NCBI RefSeq assembly: GCF_963678635.1
Contig: NC_087066.1
Location: 59,848,312 to 59,912,311 of the forward strand
Reading direction: 5' to 3'
Length of the DNA: 64,000 nucleotides
DNA from: Symsagittifera roscoffensis
Taxonomy: Eukaryota; Xenacoelomorpha; Acoela; Convolutidae
In this document: positions 24,281 through 34,299 of the stretch, piece after piece
Layout of the letters: each line of letters opens with the position of its first letter
Position numbering within the stretch: position 1 is the first letter of the stretch
The notes under the pieces: generated by a model
Told to the model about the DNA's origin: nothing
The model's input: only the letters and a program-made list of their open reading frames with translations
The model's database searches: none
Position numbers and translations under genes: made by a program

Positions 24281-24373
24281 CCCCCCCCCCCTCCTTTACC
24301 ACTCATTTACTCCCGCTGTTATCCCTTCCCACTTCCTTCCACCTCCTACCACTCACCCCCCCCCCCCCCCCCC
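24281..24373. repeat. Poly-C tracts
   Basis: An 11-base C run near 24,281 and an 18-base C run at 24,356-24,373 lie within a C/T-rich stretch. The apparent frame across it (24,261-24,509) encodes only Pro-rich low complexity and is not called. Assembly errors are likely in such runs. Confidence 0.8.
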
Positions 24374-24794
24374 TTTACTCACATTTAACCCCAGACCCGC
24401 TCTTGCCAAGCAAACAATTATAGGCCCCCAAACTTACGACTTCCACACTCTGTTTGAAGAAGTTATTCCTTTTTCAAGCATTTGTTTAGTAGGAAAAACC
24501 ATGCGGTAGAAAAGAAAAAGCCAGATTTTCGTTGTTAGTTAATTCAATGAGAGTAAACCTATCAGCCAATCAAATTGTTAGCTAACTGGCTCGACAATCA
24601 AAATGAGTCTCAACTTTACATGAGTCTCAAGTTAACATGACTTAACTCTCATTTGTCGTTTTAATGTCAATTCGTCTTATTGTTTTGTCGTCGTTTTTCG
24701 CTAGCACCAGCCTCATTATTTTGCATGCGATTAACGAACTTTATAAAATCAGACTTTTTCCAGAATAACTTCTGATTGTCTTCAGGGTGACCGC

Positions 24795-25376
24795 TCGACT
24801 AGCATAAAACTCGACTAGCATAAATCTTTCAGGAATAAAAAATATATCGACTAGCATAAATTTGATATTTTATTTCTCAGAAACACAAAAGATCAATAAT
24901 AATTTTTTCAAATTGAAACTTGCATTTCGGATAAATAGAAGGCTGGATAAAATATGCAACCAACCAGCAAATGAAAATTATTAACACAAAATCTAAGTTG
25001 AGTCACATCAAGACATGTAATGGCTTTAGCCGAACACAGATTGCCGCAAAAATTTTGAGGTACCCAAGAACAACTGTGATTTATGCGTTTCTTGTGTATA
25101 CTGATTGTATATTTGAGAATATATGACTTTGTGTTTCAATTTTGGGAACTTTTACTTAATCCGCCCGAAAAAAATAACATCGCATCAATTTCTCAGAGGA
25201 CAGTGGCTTTAATTAAACGCTGTCGTATTAGTTTTCAACAAATCAGATTTGAGCATTTGTTTTTCTGTTTTCATGTTAAAAAATTGCAATTTCGGGCGAA
25301 GTAAGTAAAAACAAAAACCCAGTTTTTATGCTGTTCAATACGGCTTTCAAATTAAACGTTTTTATGCTAGTCGATA
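24795..25376. mobile_element. TIR element with 'tcgactagcataaa' ends
   Basis: The 14-base word 'tcgactagcataaa' occurs at 24,795, 24,811 and 24,847, and its exact complement at 25,361-25,374. The copy at 24,847 and the right end are both bordered by TA (24,845-24,846 and 25,375-25,376). The simplest reading is a 528-bp Tc1/mariner-like MITE at 24,847-25,374 next to two extra terminal copies. The internal frame at 25,083-25,304 shows no transposase motif. Confidence 0.7.
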
Positions 25377-25379
25377 CAC

Positions 25380-26010
25380 CATCGACTTCAGTTTTACAGT
25401 AGGTTAACGAAAAGAGTCACTGAACTTTTTGTTCTGAAATGCTCAATTTCTTGAAGTTTTGAATTTAATCACTGGCTGCTATTACTGATAACTACTGGTT
25501 ATCTCGACAGCGTACTCTTGATATTGAAGTGGTCTGTCGAGTTTGTATTTAAAATTTTTCGTGAAAAACCCAATTGTTGTTTTGCTGCAGTCTGTTGATT
25601 TTTTGTCTGGTTATTTTTCACAGCAAGGATTTTGGTCTGATTTGAAACTTTTAAAATATTATTGAAAGACTTTAATTTGTAAGTTAACTGAGTTTAAGTC
25701 CGGGGTGGCTTTCTTATAGAGTAATTCCGGATAAGGTACACCGTCTGTTCATCACCCTATCTTACTTTCGGCCGGATAGATTCGTGCAACTTCTTAGTCT
25801 AATACGAATCCCAATCTTACTCTTATATCTCTTAGTCTCAATAGATCTAGAGTATGCTAGTTTTATTGCGAGGCTCAGATTCTATAAGTAGAACTTGGGA
25901 AGAGCAACTGCTTGCTAAGTTAAATTAATTCTTCTCTGGCTGAAACTATAAATAGTTTCAGCCTTACAATTTATTGTGAGTGTTAGTCATGGATCATGAT
26001 TGGTTGGTTC
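25380..26010. other. No gene recognised
   Basis: AT-rich sequence between two MITEs. I saw no coding signal and no repeat ends in it. Confidence 0.4.
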
Positions 26011-26022
26011 CAAGTATTTTAC

Positions 26023-26371
26023 AGTGGAATCTCTCATACGCGAAGGACCGAATGCGCGAAAACAAAAATCAGCCAATCAAATTTCAGTAATCTAAAACAC
26101 TTCCAAGGAATGAATATTGATATTGGCCGAATATAAAAACGGCAGAGATATGCAAAATTTTCAAGTTGTCACTGAACGCCGCCGAATCGGAACAAATTTT
26201 ATATTTCAAGGGTTTCGTTATGAAAGAAACATAATATAGGTTCATTTAATTCATTTTAAATGAATGTCAATTGCTTCTTTTAAAAATTGACTTTCGGCTA
26301 ATTTTGTTTTCGGTTTTTCGCTCACGAGTTTTTTTCGCTCATTCGGTCCTTCGCGCATGAGAATAGCCCCC
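26023..26371. mobile_element. 349-bp MITE with direct-repeat flanks
   Basis: Subterminal inverted repeats contain 'gcgaaggaccgaatg' (26,040-26,054) and the complement at 26,340-26,354, extended outward by 'ctcat'. The element is bordered by the exact 9-bp direct repeat 'gtattttac' (26,014-26,022 and 26,372-26,380). The first 8 bases of that repeat may be the true duplication if the element starts with C. The outermost 8-10 bases of the two ends match poorly, so the exact border is less certain than the presence of an element. Confidence 0.78.
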
Positions 26372-26379
26372 GTATTTTA

Positions 26380-27165
26380 CTGAGATAAATAATCAATAAT
26401 TTAATTGGTTATAAATACTTGTTTTAAACTGGTTCCATAACTGTAATTTTGTAATTTTTAACTGTAATTTGTAATTCAACCAGCTGCGGTTTCATGCAAT
26501 TTTCCTTTTAAATTTTGATTCAAACGTTTTTTTTTTTCGACTGAAGTTGTTTTGGCTAATGTTAAACCGGCTTAATCAACCCATGTTGCGTCTTTTGATC
26601 AGCGGAAACTAATTTAGTGAAACAATATATTTACAACTTGTTTTTTCGCTGAATGCTAACAAAACGCTTTTGTCTGAGTTGGCTTGAATGCTAACAAAAC
26701 ACTGGCAATTGTGTTCCAGGTTTCAGCATGCGTTCTTTGAGTCGAACTTCATTCAAGACAAACGTATAGAGTTTTTGGTTTTTGTTAGATTCAATTTTTC
26801 ATATGACTTTTTGACTTATTTGCATTTGCTTTATTTTCTCCGGGTAGCTTGTATGGTATGCTTATAAAATATCAGATTTACCTCTATTTTGGAATTTCTC
26901 AGTTGAACTACTGTGACTTTTGACACGCCGAAGTCAGCCATCAGTTTGCGGTTTTGAATGTCAAAAACCCTCAACATAACCAGTGATCCATTCATGTTTA
27001 GTCTTCCGTGTTTGTCTATTAACCCAACGTAAATTAGCAAACATTTACAGATGCCATAATAACAAAATTCAACTTGGATTATATTTGTTCTCGAAAGATC
27101 TCAATTTAATTTTTTCTCAAAAACTTGTTAAAATCATTTTGTATAAAATCTAATACATTATTTTG
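26380..27165. other. Upstream region of the protease-like gene
   Basis: AT-rich sequence with no gene. It should contain the promoter of the gene starting at 27,170, but no TATA box or initiator could be chosen with confidence. Confidence 0.35.
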
Positions 27166-27169
27166 CAAA

Positions 27170-27426
27170 ATGAATAGCCCGTTGCTAGCCTTGGCTCTGA
27201 TGCATTTTTATTTCTCTTTTTGTTCGGGTCTCAAAAATGCAACTCTCGTTAAATCGCTGCAGATGCAGATTGTGAATGGCGTGGACAGCGGCAATGATCG
27301 TCCTTTTTACGTCAAGGTAATCTTTGGCAACAACTTCTGCGGGGGAGCTATCGTGGACCGCTCCTGGGTCATAACTGCAGCTCATTGCGTGGCCGCCTAT
27401 AGAGGTAACATTTGGTTATTTATAAA
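27170..27426 (+). CDS. Exon 1: signal peptide, activation site, catalytic His
   Basis: The start at 27,170 was chosen over the upstream in-frame ATG at 27,125 because it places the hydrophobic segment at the N-terminus. The exon ends in 'RGNIWLFI' plus two bases before the donor GTCATA. The sequence 'NIWLFI' followed by 'GSN' from exon 2 restores the strand usual after the His loop of chymotrypsins. The donor is non-optimal, so the exact end is uncertain. Confidence 0.75.
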
Positions 27427-30400
27427 GTCATATTTTAAATAAAGTTCTAAATTACTACGGCACTCTCAGATCAGTATTACCCGTCTCATTTTCTTGTAAA
27501 AAAAATAGTTTATCAAAGTCACCTCAGATTCAGTATTGCTTGACACGGCGTGAGGTGCTTTTCAGGTAATTATAGTGCTGCTACTGTGGTAATGTTAGCT
27601 ACTGGCTTTTAATTGAAGCGTTTTTTTCATGTTTAAATCTATTTCCTAAATTAACAAGTTTTTTTCTTTTTCTTTATTGTCTTTATAATTTTTTATTTTT
27701 CATTTTTTATTATATCAAAAGTTTGCAATTATGTTACGCAATTTGCGATTGCTTAAACAGTTTACAGGCTGATATAGCAATTTTCTAGTTTAATTGAATG
27801 ATGAAGCTTGTTTCCAATTAGGGTAAGATCGTGGATTTTTTCAAGGGCTCAAATTTTCAAAAAAAAAAGTTTTTTTTGGCTCTTTTGGACCTTACTCTTC
27901 AAGGCTCTTAGAACTATAGAGGCCTTTAGCCACGCTTAAAGATCAATTACTTTGCAAAGAAATAACTTATAAGGATGAAATATTGTATACAGCCGCTCTT
28001 TGAGCAAGTTCTGTAGTCTCCAGCCTAGATAGAAAGGAACAGGCGTCTACAACTTCAACTCATTGGACATGGACCGTGATGTGATGTCCACGTCAACCAA
28101 ACTCCTCTGCAAACTTAGCATGAAAATGACTCAATCTGCGGAACCTAAATCTGGCTGTTTCATCGAAAGTCACGCCAATTGGACGAGCATTGTCACCCTT
28201 TTTCTTGTGTCAGCTAAGCGCTAGGACTTCTTGTGTCAGCTCTTTGCGCACCAATACGAAGAACGACCTTCAATGATGCTGTCAAAACGATTTTTTCCAT
28301 GCTGTGTGAAACAAGATAAGCCAAGCGCCTCGATTCTGTCTTGACGTTCTTTCAAACTCGGCAAGCCGTTGAAGCGACAATTAAAGATACCAGCAATTGG
28401 CCTGATAAAAGTTACGCTTCGGTCTGCAGTGTGTATCTGGCTAGCATCATGCGATCGGAGTTTCTCATTCCAGTGATGAGCATGGATCATGTTTTGCTGC
28501 TAGTGAGACCACCAGTGTTGCTTGCCAATGCCCAGTAAACTTCTTAAAAACTCTTCTCTTCCAGCAATGGTAGATTGGTAAAGAGAGCGTGTGGTTGCAA
28601 AAATTTTATGCCGATCCGATGATAAAAAATTTGGTGATTTCCACCTAGAGCGAGAATTGTAGAAGACGGTTTTATGCTGCCACATATGCTTAAGGTTTTC
28701 CCAACAAACGTTCTACCTGTCACTCGTAAATTTCAAGCTGTTAGACCTTCAGGAACAATTCTTAGTGGTTGCCGCGGCCTGCTCTAATATTTGCAAGCTC
28801 CTGTTTTGCTGAGTTTCAAATAGTGTTGCAACTGACGAGGATTTTGAAATGCTATCAAACGGTGACTTTGGGAGTGAGTTCCAAGTCTGGAGTAATATGT
28901 GCATCTTTCTCTTTACAGCTATATACCAGAAATGTTTACCAATGCAACCCGGCAATGTCAGTCGTGTACCCGCTGTGGCAAATTAAAGCTACCCATCCGG
29001 TACCAGTTTGAACTCCCGAACGAGCCTTTTCCAATTTAATGCTGCTAAAAATTAGTCGAGTATGTAAGGAACTCCTTTTTTTTTCGAGTTTGGCTCTGGC
29101 ATATATCCACAAAAACATGAAAATAAATGTTCGGGATGTCATGGAATTGTTTGCGGCCAAAAACAGCAGACTCTTTTTTGTAGAAACTTGAGTTTTATTT
29201 TCATTTTGTCTATTTTTCTTAAACAACTCTACACTTGGAAAATTTGTGTGACAGAACTGTCTGCGTTAAAGGCAATTTTACCTCAAAAGTTTATCAAAAA
29301 AGACGTTTCAGGACTTTTTTTGGAAGTTTTGACCAAAAAAAAATGCGTTTCGTGTTTTTGGCGCGTTAAACATTACCAAAGGGCCCATTGGATGGCTAGG
29401 GGGTCAAACTTTTTAGAGCAAGAGTCGATGCATCCCCAAATCCACCCTGAGTTTGATTTTCGATGCCCGGAGTGCGTTCATTTACAAATTCTATAAAACT
29501 TAAGGGCAGATTTTTTTGATGTTTTGATAGGTTTCATTATGATCTCATTTGAAATTGTACGACGTCCCTATATGTTTTCAATTTGTCCGAAAAACACCTT
29601 GAAATTTTTCCTTTGTGTGATCGAACATCAAACTTTTGATAACTCAGATACCAGTTTTCGTCTCTGGAGATAGAATCAAATGGTTTCTTAGAAGCCGTGA
29701 CTACTGAAAAAAAATTCAATCTGACTTTTTATGATAAAAAATAGTTCAGTTTAAACTACGTTTATTTCAGTCGGCCAATTTTTTTTAGGTTGTCATCTAA
29801 CAGTATTATTGATTTGAGCTCAAAATAAAAGAGTCATGTTTTGCTTGCGATCTTGTTTCGCTTATGTGACCAGTTGATCGGCCCGTAATCAAATACTACA
29901 TTATTAAAATAAATTTTCCGAACTTAGTGATATAGCTACATTTCAAATGCTTATTGTTCCAATTTTAAAAAAAACGCTTGGGTGATGTATGCTTGGGGTT
30001 ATTTTTTAATTCAGTAGTTTTTTTTGAATGTGCTAGGAGACTAAATTGAAGAAAAAAAACAAAGACATTTTTTTGTTATTTCGTCATGTTTTTAATCAAA
30101 AATGTTTTAATTAGTCTTAAAGTGCAGTCCTGAAATACGAACAGTCATGTGTTTGTTTTGTCTGAATTTTTTTTAAATTTCAGACTCAAATAGACAATTT
30201 TTGAATAAAGGCTGACATCCAAATTGAATTCTATCAATTTTAACTTAAGTTTAGCTAGTATTACTATTCATTCTTGTTTTAATTTAACTAATTTAACAGA
30301 TTTTCTAATAAAAAAAAAACATTTAACAGATGTTTTTGGATCTTTTAAATTTAAAAAGGTTTTCTAAATTCGTTAGGTCTTTTTGAAATTTCTCTCGCCT

Positions 30401-31842
30401 TATATATTTTGCATCTAGTGATATATTTCTGAGCCGGATTAGTTTGCCACTCGTTATTGGAAAGTTGCGCAATAGTTACCGGGGTTGAACTCGCAGGAAT
30501 AGTTATCCCTGATTCAGCATTATATCATGAATCAGTGCTGTGCAATTTTTTGGTCATGGATAAGAAGCCACTGATCTGGGTCTGAAACAGCGATAAAACT
30601 TTTAGATGATTCAGAAACTGATTCATAAAACTGATTCAAAAATAATTCAGCGCTAATTCAGAGCCAGAACTTTCAGCACTGATTCAGAAATAACTCAGCG
30701 CTAATTCAGAGCCGGAATTTTCAGCGCTGATTCAGAGATATTTCAGCGATAGTTCCGATCTTCATCTACGTTTTTGTCCTGATCATTGATTAGTTGCCAC
30801 TGATCAGGGCCTGAAACACCGATATTTATTTCTGCGACGACAACCCGGGTAGCCCAATTTGACTAAATCGTTACAAACAAGCCAGAGGTCAAATATCTAT
30901 AATTTTGAACTGAGGGCATCTACATCTTCAAAATTCTTTAAAAACCTCTCTCAAAATTATTTTGAAAAGTCAAAATTTGTCTGAAGAAAAAACGACACTC
31001 AGAACTTTGAAAGTCAGACAAACAGGACAATAACTTAACAAGATCTATGCTTCATTCTAGGAAATCGGAGGCCTGTGGTCGAAATTTCTCGTTTCTCTGA
31101 GCCTGGAAGCAATTTGGGTCTGTTGATACCAACGAAAAAAGCATTTTTACACCCCAAGTAAGTTATACTGTATGATCTTTTATTCTTCGTAACAGAATAT
31201 CCAACCCTAAAAATTACAGTACAAAAAGCAAGAATGGCGAAACTTTTCTGATGCCATATTTTTCTGTACACTGCTGGTTTCACAAATTGGAAGATATTTA
31301 GTTTCGGTTCGTAAATAACTTTATTTCGAATTTGTATATGCTGCCGCTATAGTTTCCGATATACCGAACAACCCATGAACGATATTGCTCTCGTTCGTCT
31401 TCGGCGACCACTGATCAAGGGCAAGTTCGAAGCCATAGCCCTCTGTCGCGAGTCGCACGACCATGGCACGTTTCTCGGTACCTGCAGCATGGGCGCCAGT
31501 TCCATTTCAGGGTACAAGTTTCCGCCGCGTCTCCAGGAAACATTTTTCGTCGAGACCAAGTTCCAATCACGTGACCCTTACGACTTGCGATTGTGTCGCG
31601 AGGACAATATTTGCACAGACAAAATCCAAGGTTTCAAATCTTCGGGTTTGTGCTACTTAGACGACGGAGCTCCTTTGTTCACGTTTTTCTGCAATAGTAG
31701 GATTGCCAATTGTTTGTATGGTGTTGCCAGTTACTATGTAGAAGGCAGCGGGAATTCGAACGGTTGCAATGGCTACAATTACTTCTCAAGTGTACCACAC
31801 CTCATTGATTGGATTGAAGATACGATATACAAAAACTCGTGA
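27170..31842 (+). CDS. Secreted chymotrypsin-like serine protease homologue, three exons
   Basis: Proposed exons are 27,170-27,426, 29,400-29,471 and 31,353-31,842. They join in phase (2, then 2) to 272 residues, normal for a single-domain S1 protein. A hydrophobic signal peptide (about 1-20) is followed by a short propeptide and the mature start 'IVNG' (34-37). Then come 'CGGAIV', 'TAAHC' with His72, a middle part 'GSNFLEQESM...HPEFDF', and 'NDIALVRL' with Asp120. The site of the catalytic serine reads C-Y-L-D-D-G-A-P-L instead of the family's C-x-G-D-S-G-G-P-L. Residue 214 is therefore Asp and the oxyanion Gly is Leu. The SWG strand is SYY. Catalysis is very unlikely; a role as a binding or regulatory homologue is inferred. 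The C-terminal 'VPHLIDWI' helix is present. Exon 1 also has a stronger-looking donor (AGAG/GTAACA at 27,404), but it is out of phase with the downstream exons. Confidence 0.8.
28290..29190 (+). pseudogene. hAT transposase fossil in intron 1
   Basis: The plus-strand reading is interrupted by stops and frame changes but keeps the order of a hAT transposase of the DUF4371 type (ZMYM1 or 52-kDa-repressor-like). It has 'CETR' with the usual following Trp lost to a stop, then 'LDSVLTFFQTRQAVEATI', then 'YLASIMRSEFLIP' and 'MDHVLLLVRP'. Later comes the dimerisation region: 'VVYPLWQIKATHPV', 'TPERAFSNLMLLK' (usual form T-x-x-ERSFS-x-L-K) and 'LALAYIHKNMKINV'. About 28,560-28,850 is poorly readable. 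The catalytic N-terminal part was not located with confidence; 28,043-28,220 is open but does not match it clearly. Confidence 0.8.
29400..29471 (+). CDS. Exon 2: segment between catalytic His and Asp
   Basis: A 72-base exon predicted from homology and phase. It encodes 'GSNFLEQESM' and 'QIHPEFDFRCP', like the loop and 'HP-x-F' strand that precede the catalytic Asp in S1 proteases. The acceptor is 'ggatggctag' and the donor is GA/GTGCGT. An alternative acceptor at 29,381 would add six residues in the same phase. Without this exon the distance between His and Asp would be too short and the phases would clash. Confidence 0.62.
30500..30840. repeat. 'gattcag' tandem repeat in intron 2
   Basis: About 55-bp units built from 'attcagcgctaattcagagc' and 'cagcgctgattcagaaata' are repeated three to four times (30,600-30,745). 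The flanking words 'ccactgatc...ggtctgaaacagcgat' (30,570) and 'ccactgatcagggcctgaaa' (30,800) are direct copies of each other. No gene. Confidence 0.75.
31353..31842 (+). CDS. Exon 3: catalytic Asp to C-terminus
   Basis: The acceptor is 'tgctgccgctatag'. The first full codons give 'FRYTEQPMNDIALVRL'. The exon contains about eight cysteines, the degenerate active-site strand with Asp codon 31,663-31,665, and stop TGA at 31,840-31,842. It is GC-richer than its surroundings, as expected for a real exon. Confidence 0.88.
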
Positions 31843-31912
31843 TATTAAAGCGTCGTTTCACTTTCTGTTCTTTCAAACTAAAAAAAAACTAAATTTTCGT
31901 TTTAATTAGTCG

Positions 31913-31918
31913 AATAAA
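31913..31918 (+). promoter_or_regulatory. Polyadenylation signal
   Basis: AATAAA lies 71 bases after the stop codon of the protease-like gene, and T-rich sequence follows it. Position and context fit a normal 3' end. Confidence 0.7.
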
Positions 31919-31919
31919 T

Positions 31920-32600
31920 GTCTTACAATTACAATTAAACTTTTTGATTGACCTCTATGAACATCAAGAATTATTCTACTAACTAGGAAAACAGAAAACT
32001 GTTATTGATACAACCACTTAGCAAATGAATTACAAAATAGATCTGAATTGAATTTATTTTGTTACCCTTGCGATCATAAAGTTTCTTAGTTTCTTGAAAA
32101 ATTAGAAAAAACTATCTTTTATATTGGATAGTAATTAAAAGTTTTAAGGGAAAAAAAGTTCAAAAATTGCTAATTATTTTTTAAATAAGTCTGATTTTGA
32201 ATATTTGTTTCTAAATCAAATGGTTTTGGCTAAATTGTATCGGATTATTCAAGTATTTTTTGTATTTTTGGGTAGTTTTGAGGGCAAACCTACTTCTATG
32301 TTTTTACGTGTATCAGTACGAAAGGATGGTAAAACTTTTTAAGCTTTTAAAGTTTGTAGAATGAAATTATTTCGATTTTTTAAAAATTATTTTTTCAAGT
32401 AATTTCAACTCTATTTTCTTTAAAAAACTTCGACTCTCATTTCTTTTTATATTCAAAAACTTGCACTGCCTTTTTTGTTGTATCACAAACGTTGCGAGGC
32501 TCCGCTTTGCATCTGTGTTATATAAAATTCATCTAAATTCCGCATTTCATTTTTAATGATTATTATGGTTAATTTTATTATGATTATTATTATCATAAAA
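31920..32600. other. No gene recognised
   Basis: AT-rich spacer between the protease-like gene and the retroelement. It has a weak copy of the 'tgttgtatcacaaacgttgc' family near 32,480 that is also seen at 7,750 and 11,005. Confidence 0.4.
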
Positions 32601-32639
32601 TTCTGTAGAAACTGGGATAAATTGGGAACGATCCGTGCT

Positions 32640-33640
32640 AAATTTGATCTGGTGGTGGCTCGTCTGATTGTTGTTTTGAGCGGTTGTCTTCGCGCAATCG
32701 CGCTACAGACACATTAAGACTGATTGTATCAGTGCGAAGCATGGGTTTTTTTTCGATTGCCATTTGAATAGAAAACACCGTTTTAAAAGACTTCAATTCA
32801 ATTATTCTCTTCAATTTACATTCTTGGTTGGCATGTGGTGGACACTCAGTTACTTTATACTTCTACAAGTTTTCCAAACTCTGGTATTCGGTGTGCAGAG
32901 GCAATGCATAGCCAAACTTCTTTCCATGCTGTATCGTCACCGATGTTGCCTGAGTGTTCAACAATACACCCACACATAGTCGATTCTGAGTGAGTGAGAA
33001 TCTTCTTCCTAAAATAGCTGAGCTCTTACTGTTTTAGGTTGGGGACCATACACACTTGTCTGTTGCTACTATGTGCATTGAAATTCTTCATCCTAATGTC
33101 ACGACTACAGCTTGAATTGGTTTCAACCTACCTTTCCGGTTTAGGAAAATTGGCACCTTCGCTTGATTAATCAAGATCTCACTAACAGGTTTCGTTTCAT
33201 ACTCTTTGCTGGGTCCTTTTTTCGTATCAACCCGTCGCTGTGGTCAATCGTGACGTCAAAATTGCGCAAGAAGTCGCGTCCTAGGATGAACTGGTCAGTG
33301 TCATCCAAGTTTTGTCTGGTCGGACTCCAACCTAGGACGAACTTGTCGAAGTCATACAGAGATGCCTTTCTGCCAGTTGCAGCGAGATGATATGTGTCCT
33401 TCTGGTCACATAGATCGAACCCTGATTGGCCGCAACCAGTCTGATGTTAGTCGGTATCAAATCCGGCCTATTGAAGCCCATGCCGGACCAGGTGCTCATG
33501 GGCATGACACTGACCACCTCTCCGGTGTCAAGTAGTCCCTTCACAGAGAGTTGTCTGACATTCATGTCCAATACGTGTGCTGCTAGATCAGCTTCGCAGC
33601 CTATGTGGACTGCATCCTGCTCAAGCATGGCATTGTGTTC
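32640..33640 (-). pseudogene. pol: Retropepsin and start of pol, broken
   Basis: The frame 33,628-33,332 contains 'GLLDTGEVVSVMPM', the DTG active-site loop of retroviral-type aspartic proteases (Glu where Ala or Ser is usual), and 'IPTNIRLVAANQGSIYVT'. After a shift, 33,315-33,215 gives 'DDTDQFILGRDFLRNFDV', the conserved C-terminal ILG strand of the same fold. Further on are 'KVPIFLNRKGRLKP' (about 33,165-33,125), 'CVGVLLNTQ' and 'KKFGYALPL' (about 32,960-32,885), and then 'ECPPHANQE' (about 32,850-32,824). Readable similarity stops before the polymerase. The linker segment 34,004-33,822 lies upstream. Confidence 0.82.
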
Positions 33641-34299
33641 AGTTCTTCATACCTTGAGCTCCGTTTGACCGATGATAATCTGGCCTACTTGGTCTTTTGC
33701 ACTCGTCACTTGAGCTTTCGTGTAGATGTTTAGGTCATCCACATTCATCAGAATCGGATACGGGCCATTGATATCTTTATAATGTCCGTCTACTCTTACT
33801 CAAGTTCTTCATCACCTGATCTCACGCGACCAATATGACAGACATTGTCTTGCTCCCATCTCTCGTCATTCCGAAGATCTTTCCTGAAACAACATTCAAC
33901 TTCAAACCTCGGCTCTTGGGCTCCTGGTTGTTTTCTCTTTTCACGGTATTCTCTAAAGTATCCAGTTTTTCGCGCAACTCCTTATTTTCCAGTTCAGACC
34001 TCATCCAATGGTGAACTTTTCTCGTAGCTAACTCTTGTTGAACCTACTGTAGTGCGGTCCGAGCCCCTAGGCCATAATCTACACTATATGCATTAGCTCG
34101 TACAGCTTCCAGGCTCGAGGCAATCGCATCATCCGGCAAGGTGTTCAACGTCTTAGTTGTTAAGGTACCTTGTGACATTTCTTTTTTCCGCGACTCAGCT
34201 TCGTTCATTCCGCGACTCAGCTTCTCGACTAGCCTTCACTCCTGAAAGCGCCTCCTCGTAGCGGGTATGCTTTGCGTCTGCTACTGCATCCCAAAAAAA

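Noticed and set aside
24261-24509. 82-codon Pro-rich frame
   Set aside because: Produced by two poly-C tracts; no domain or homologous copy.
28236-28490. 84-codon minus-strand frame in intron 1
   Set aside because: The plus strand here matches hAT transposase order, so the minus frame is a shadow.
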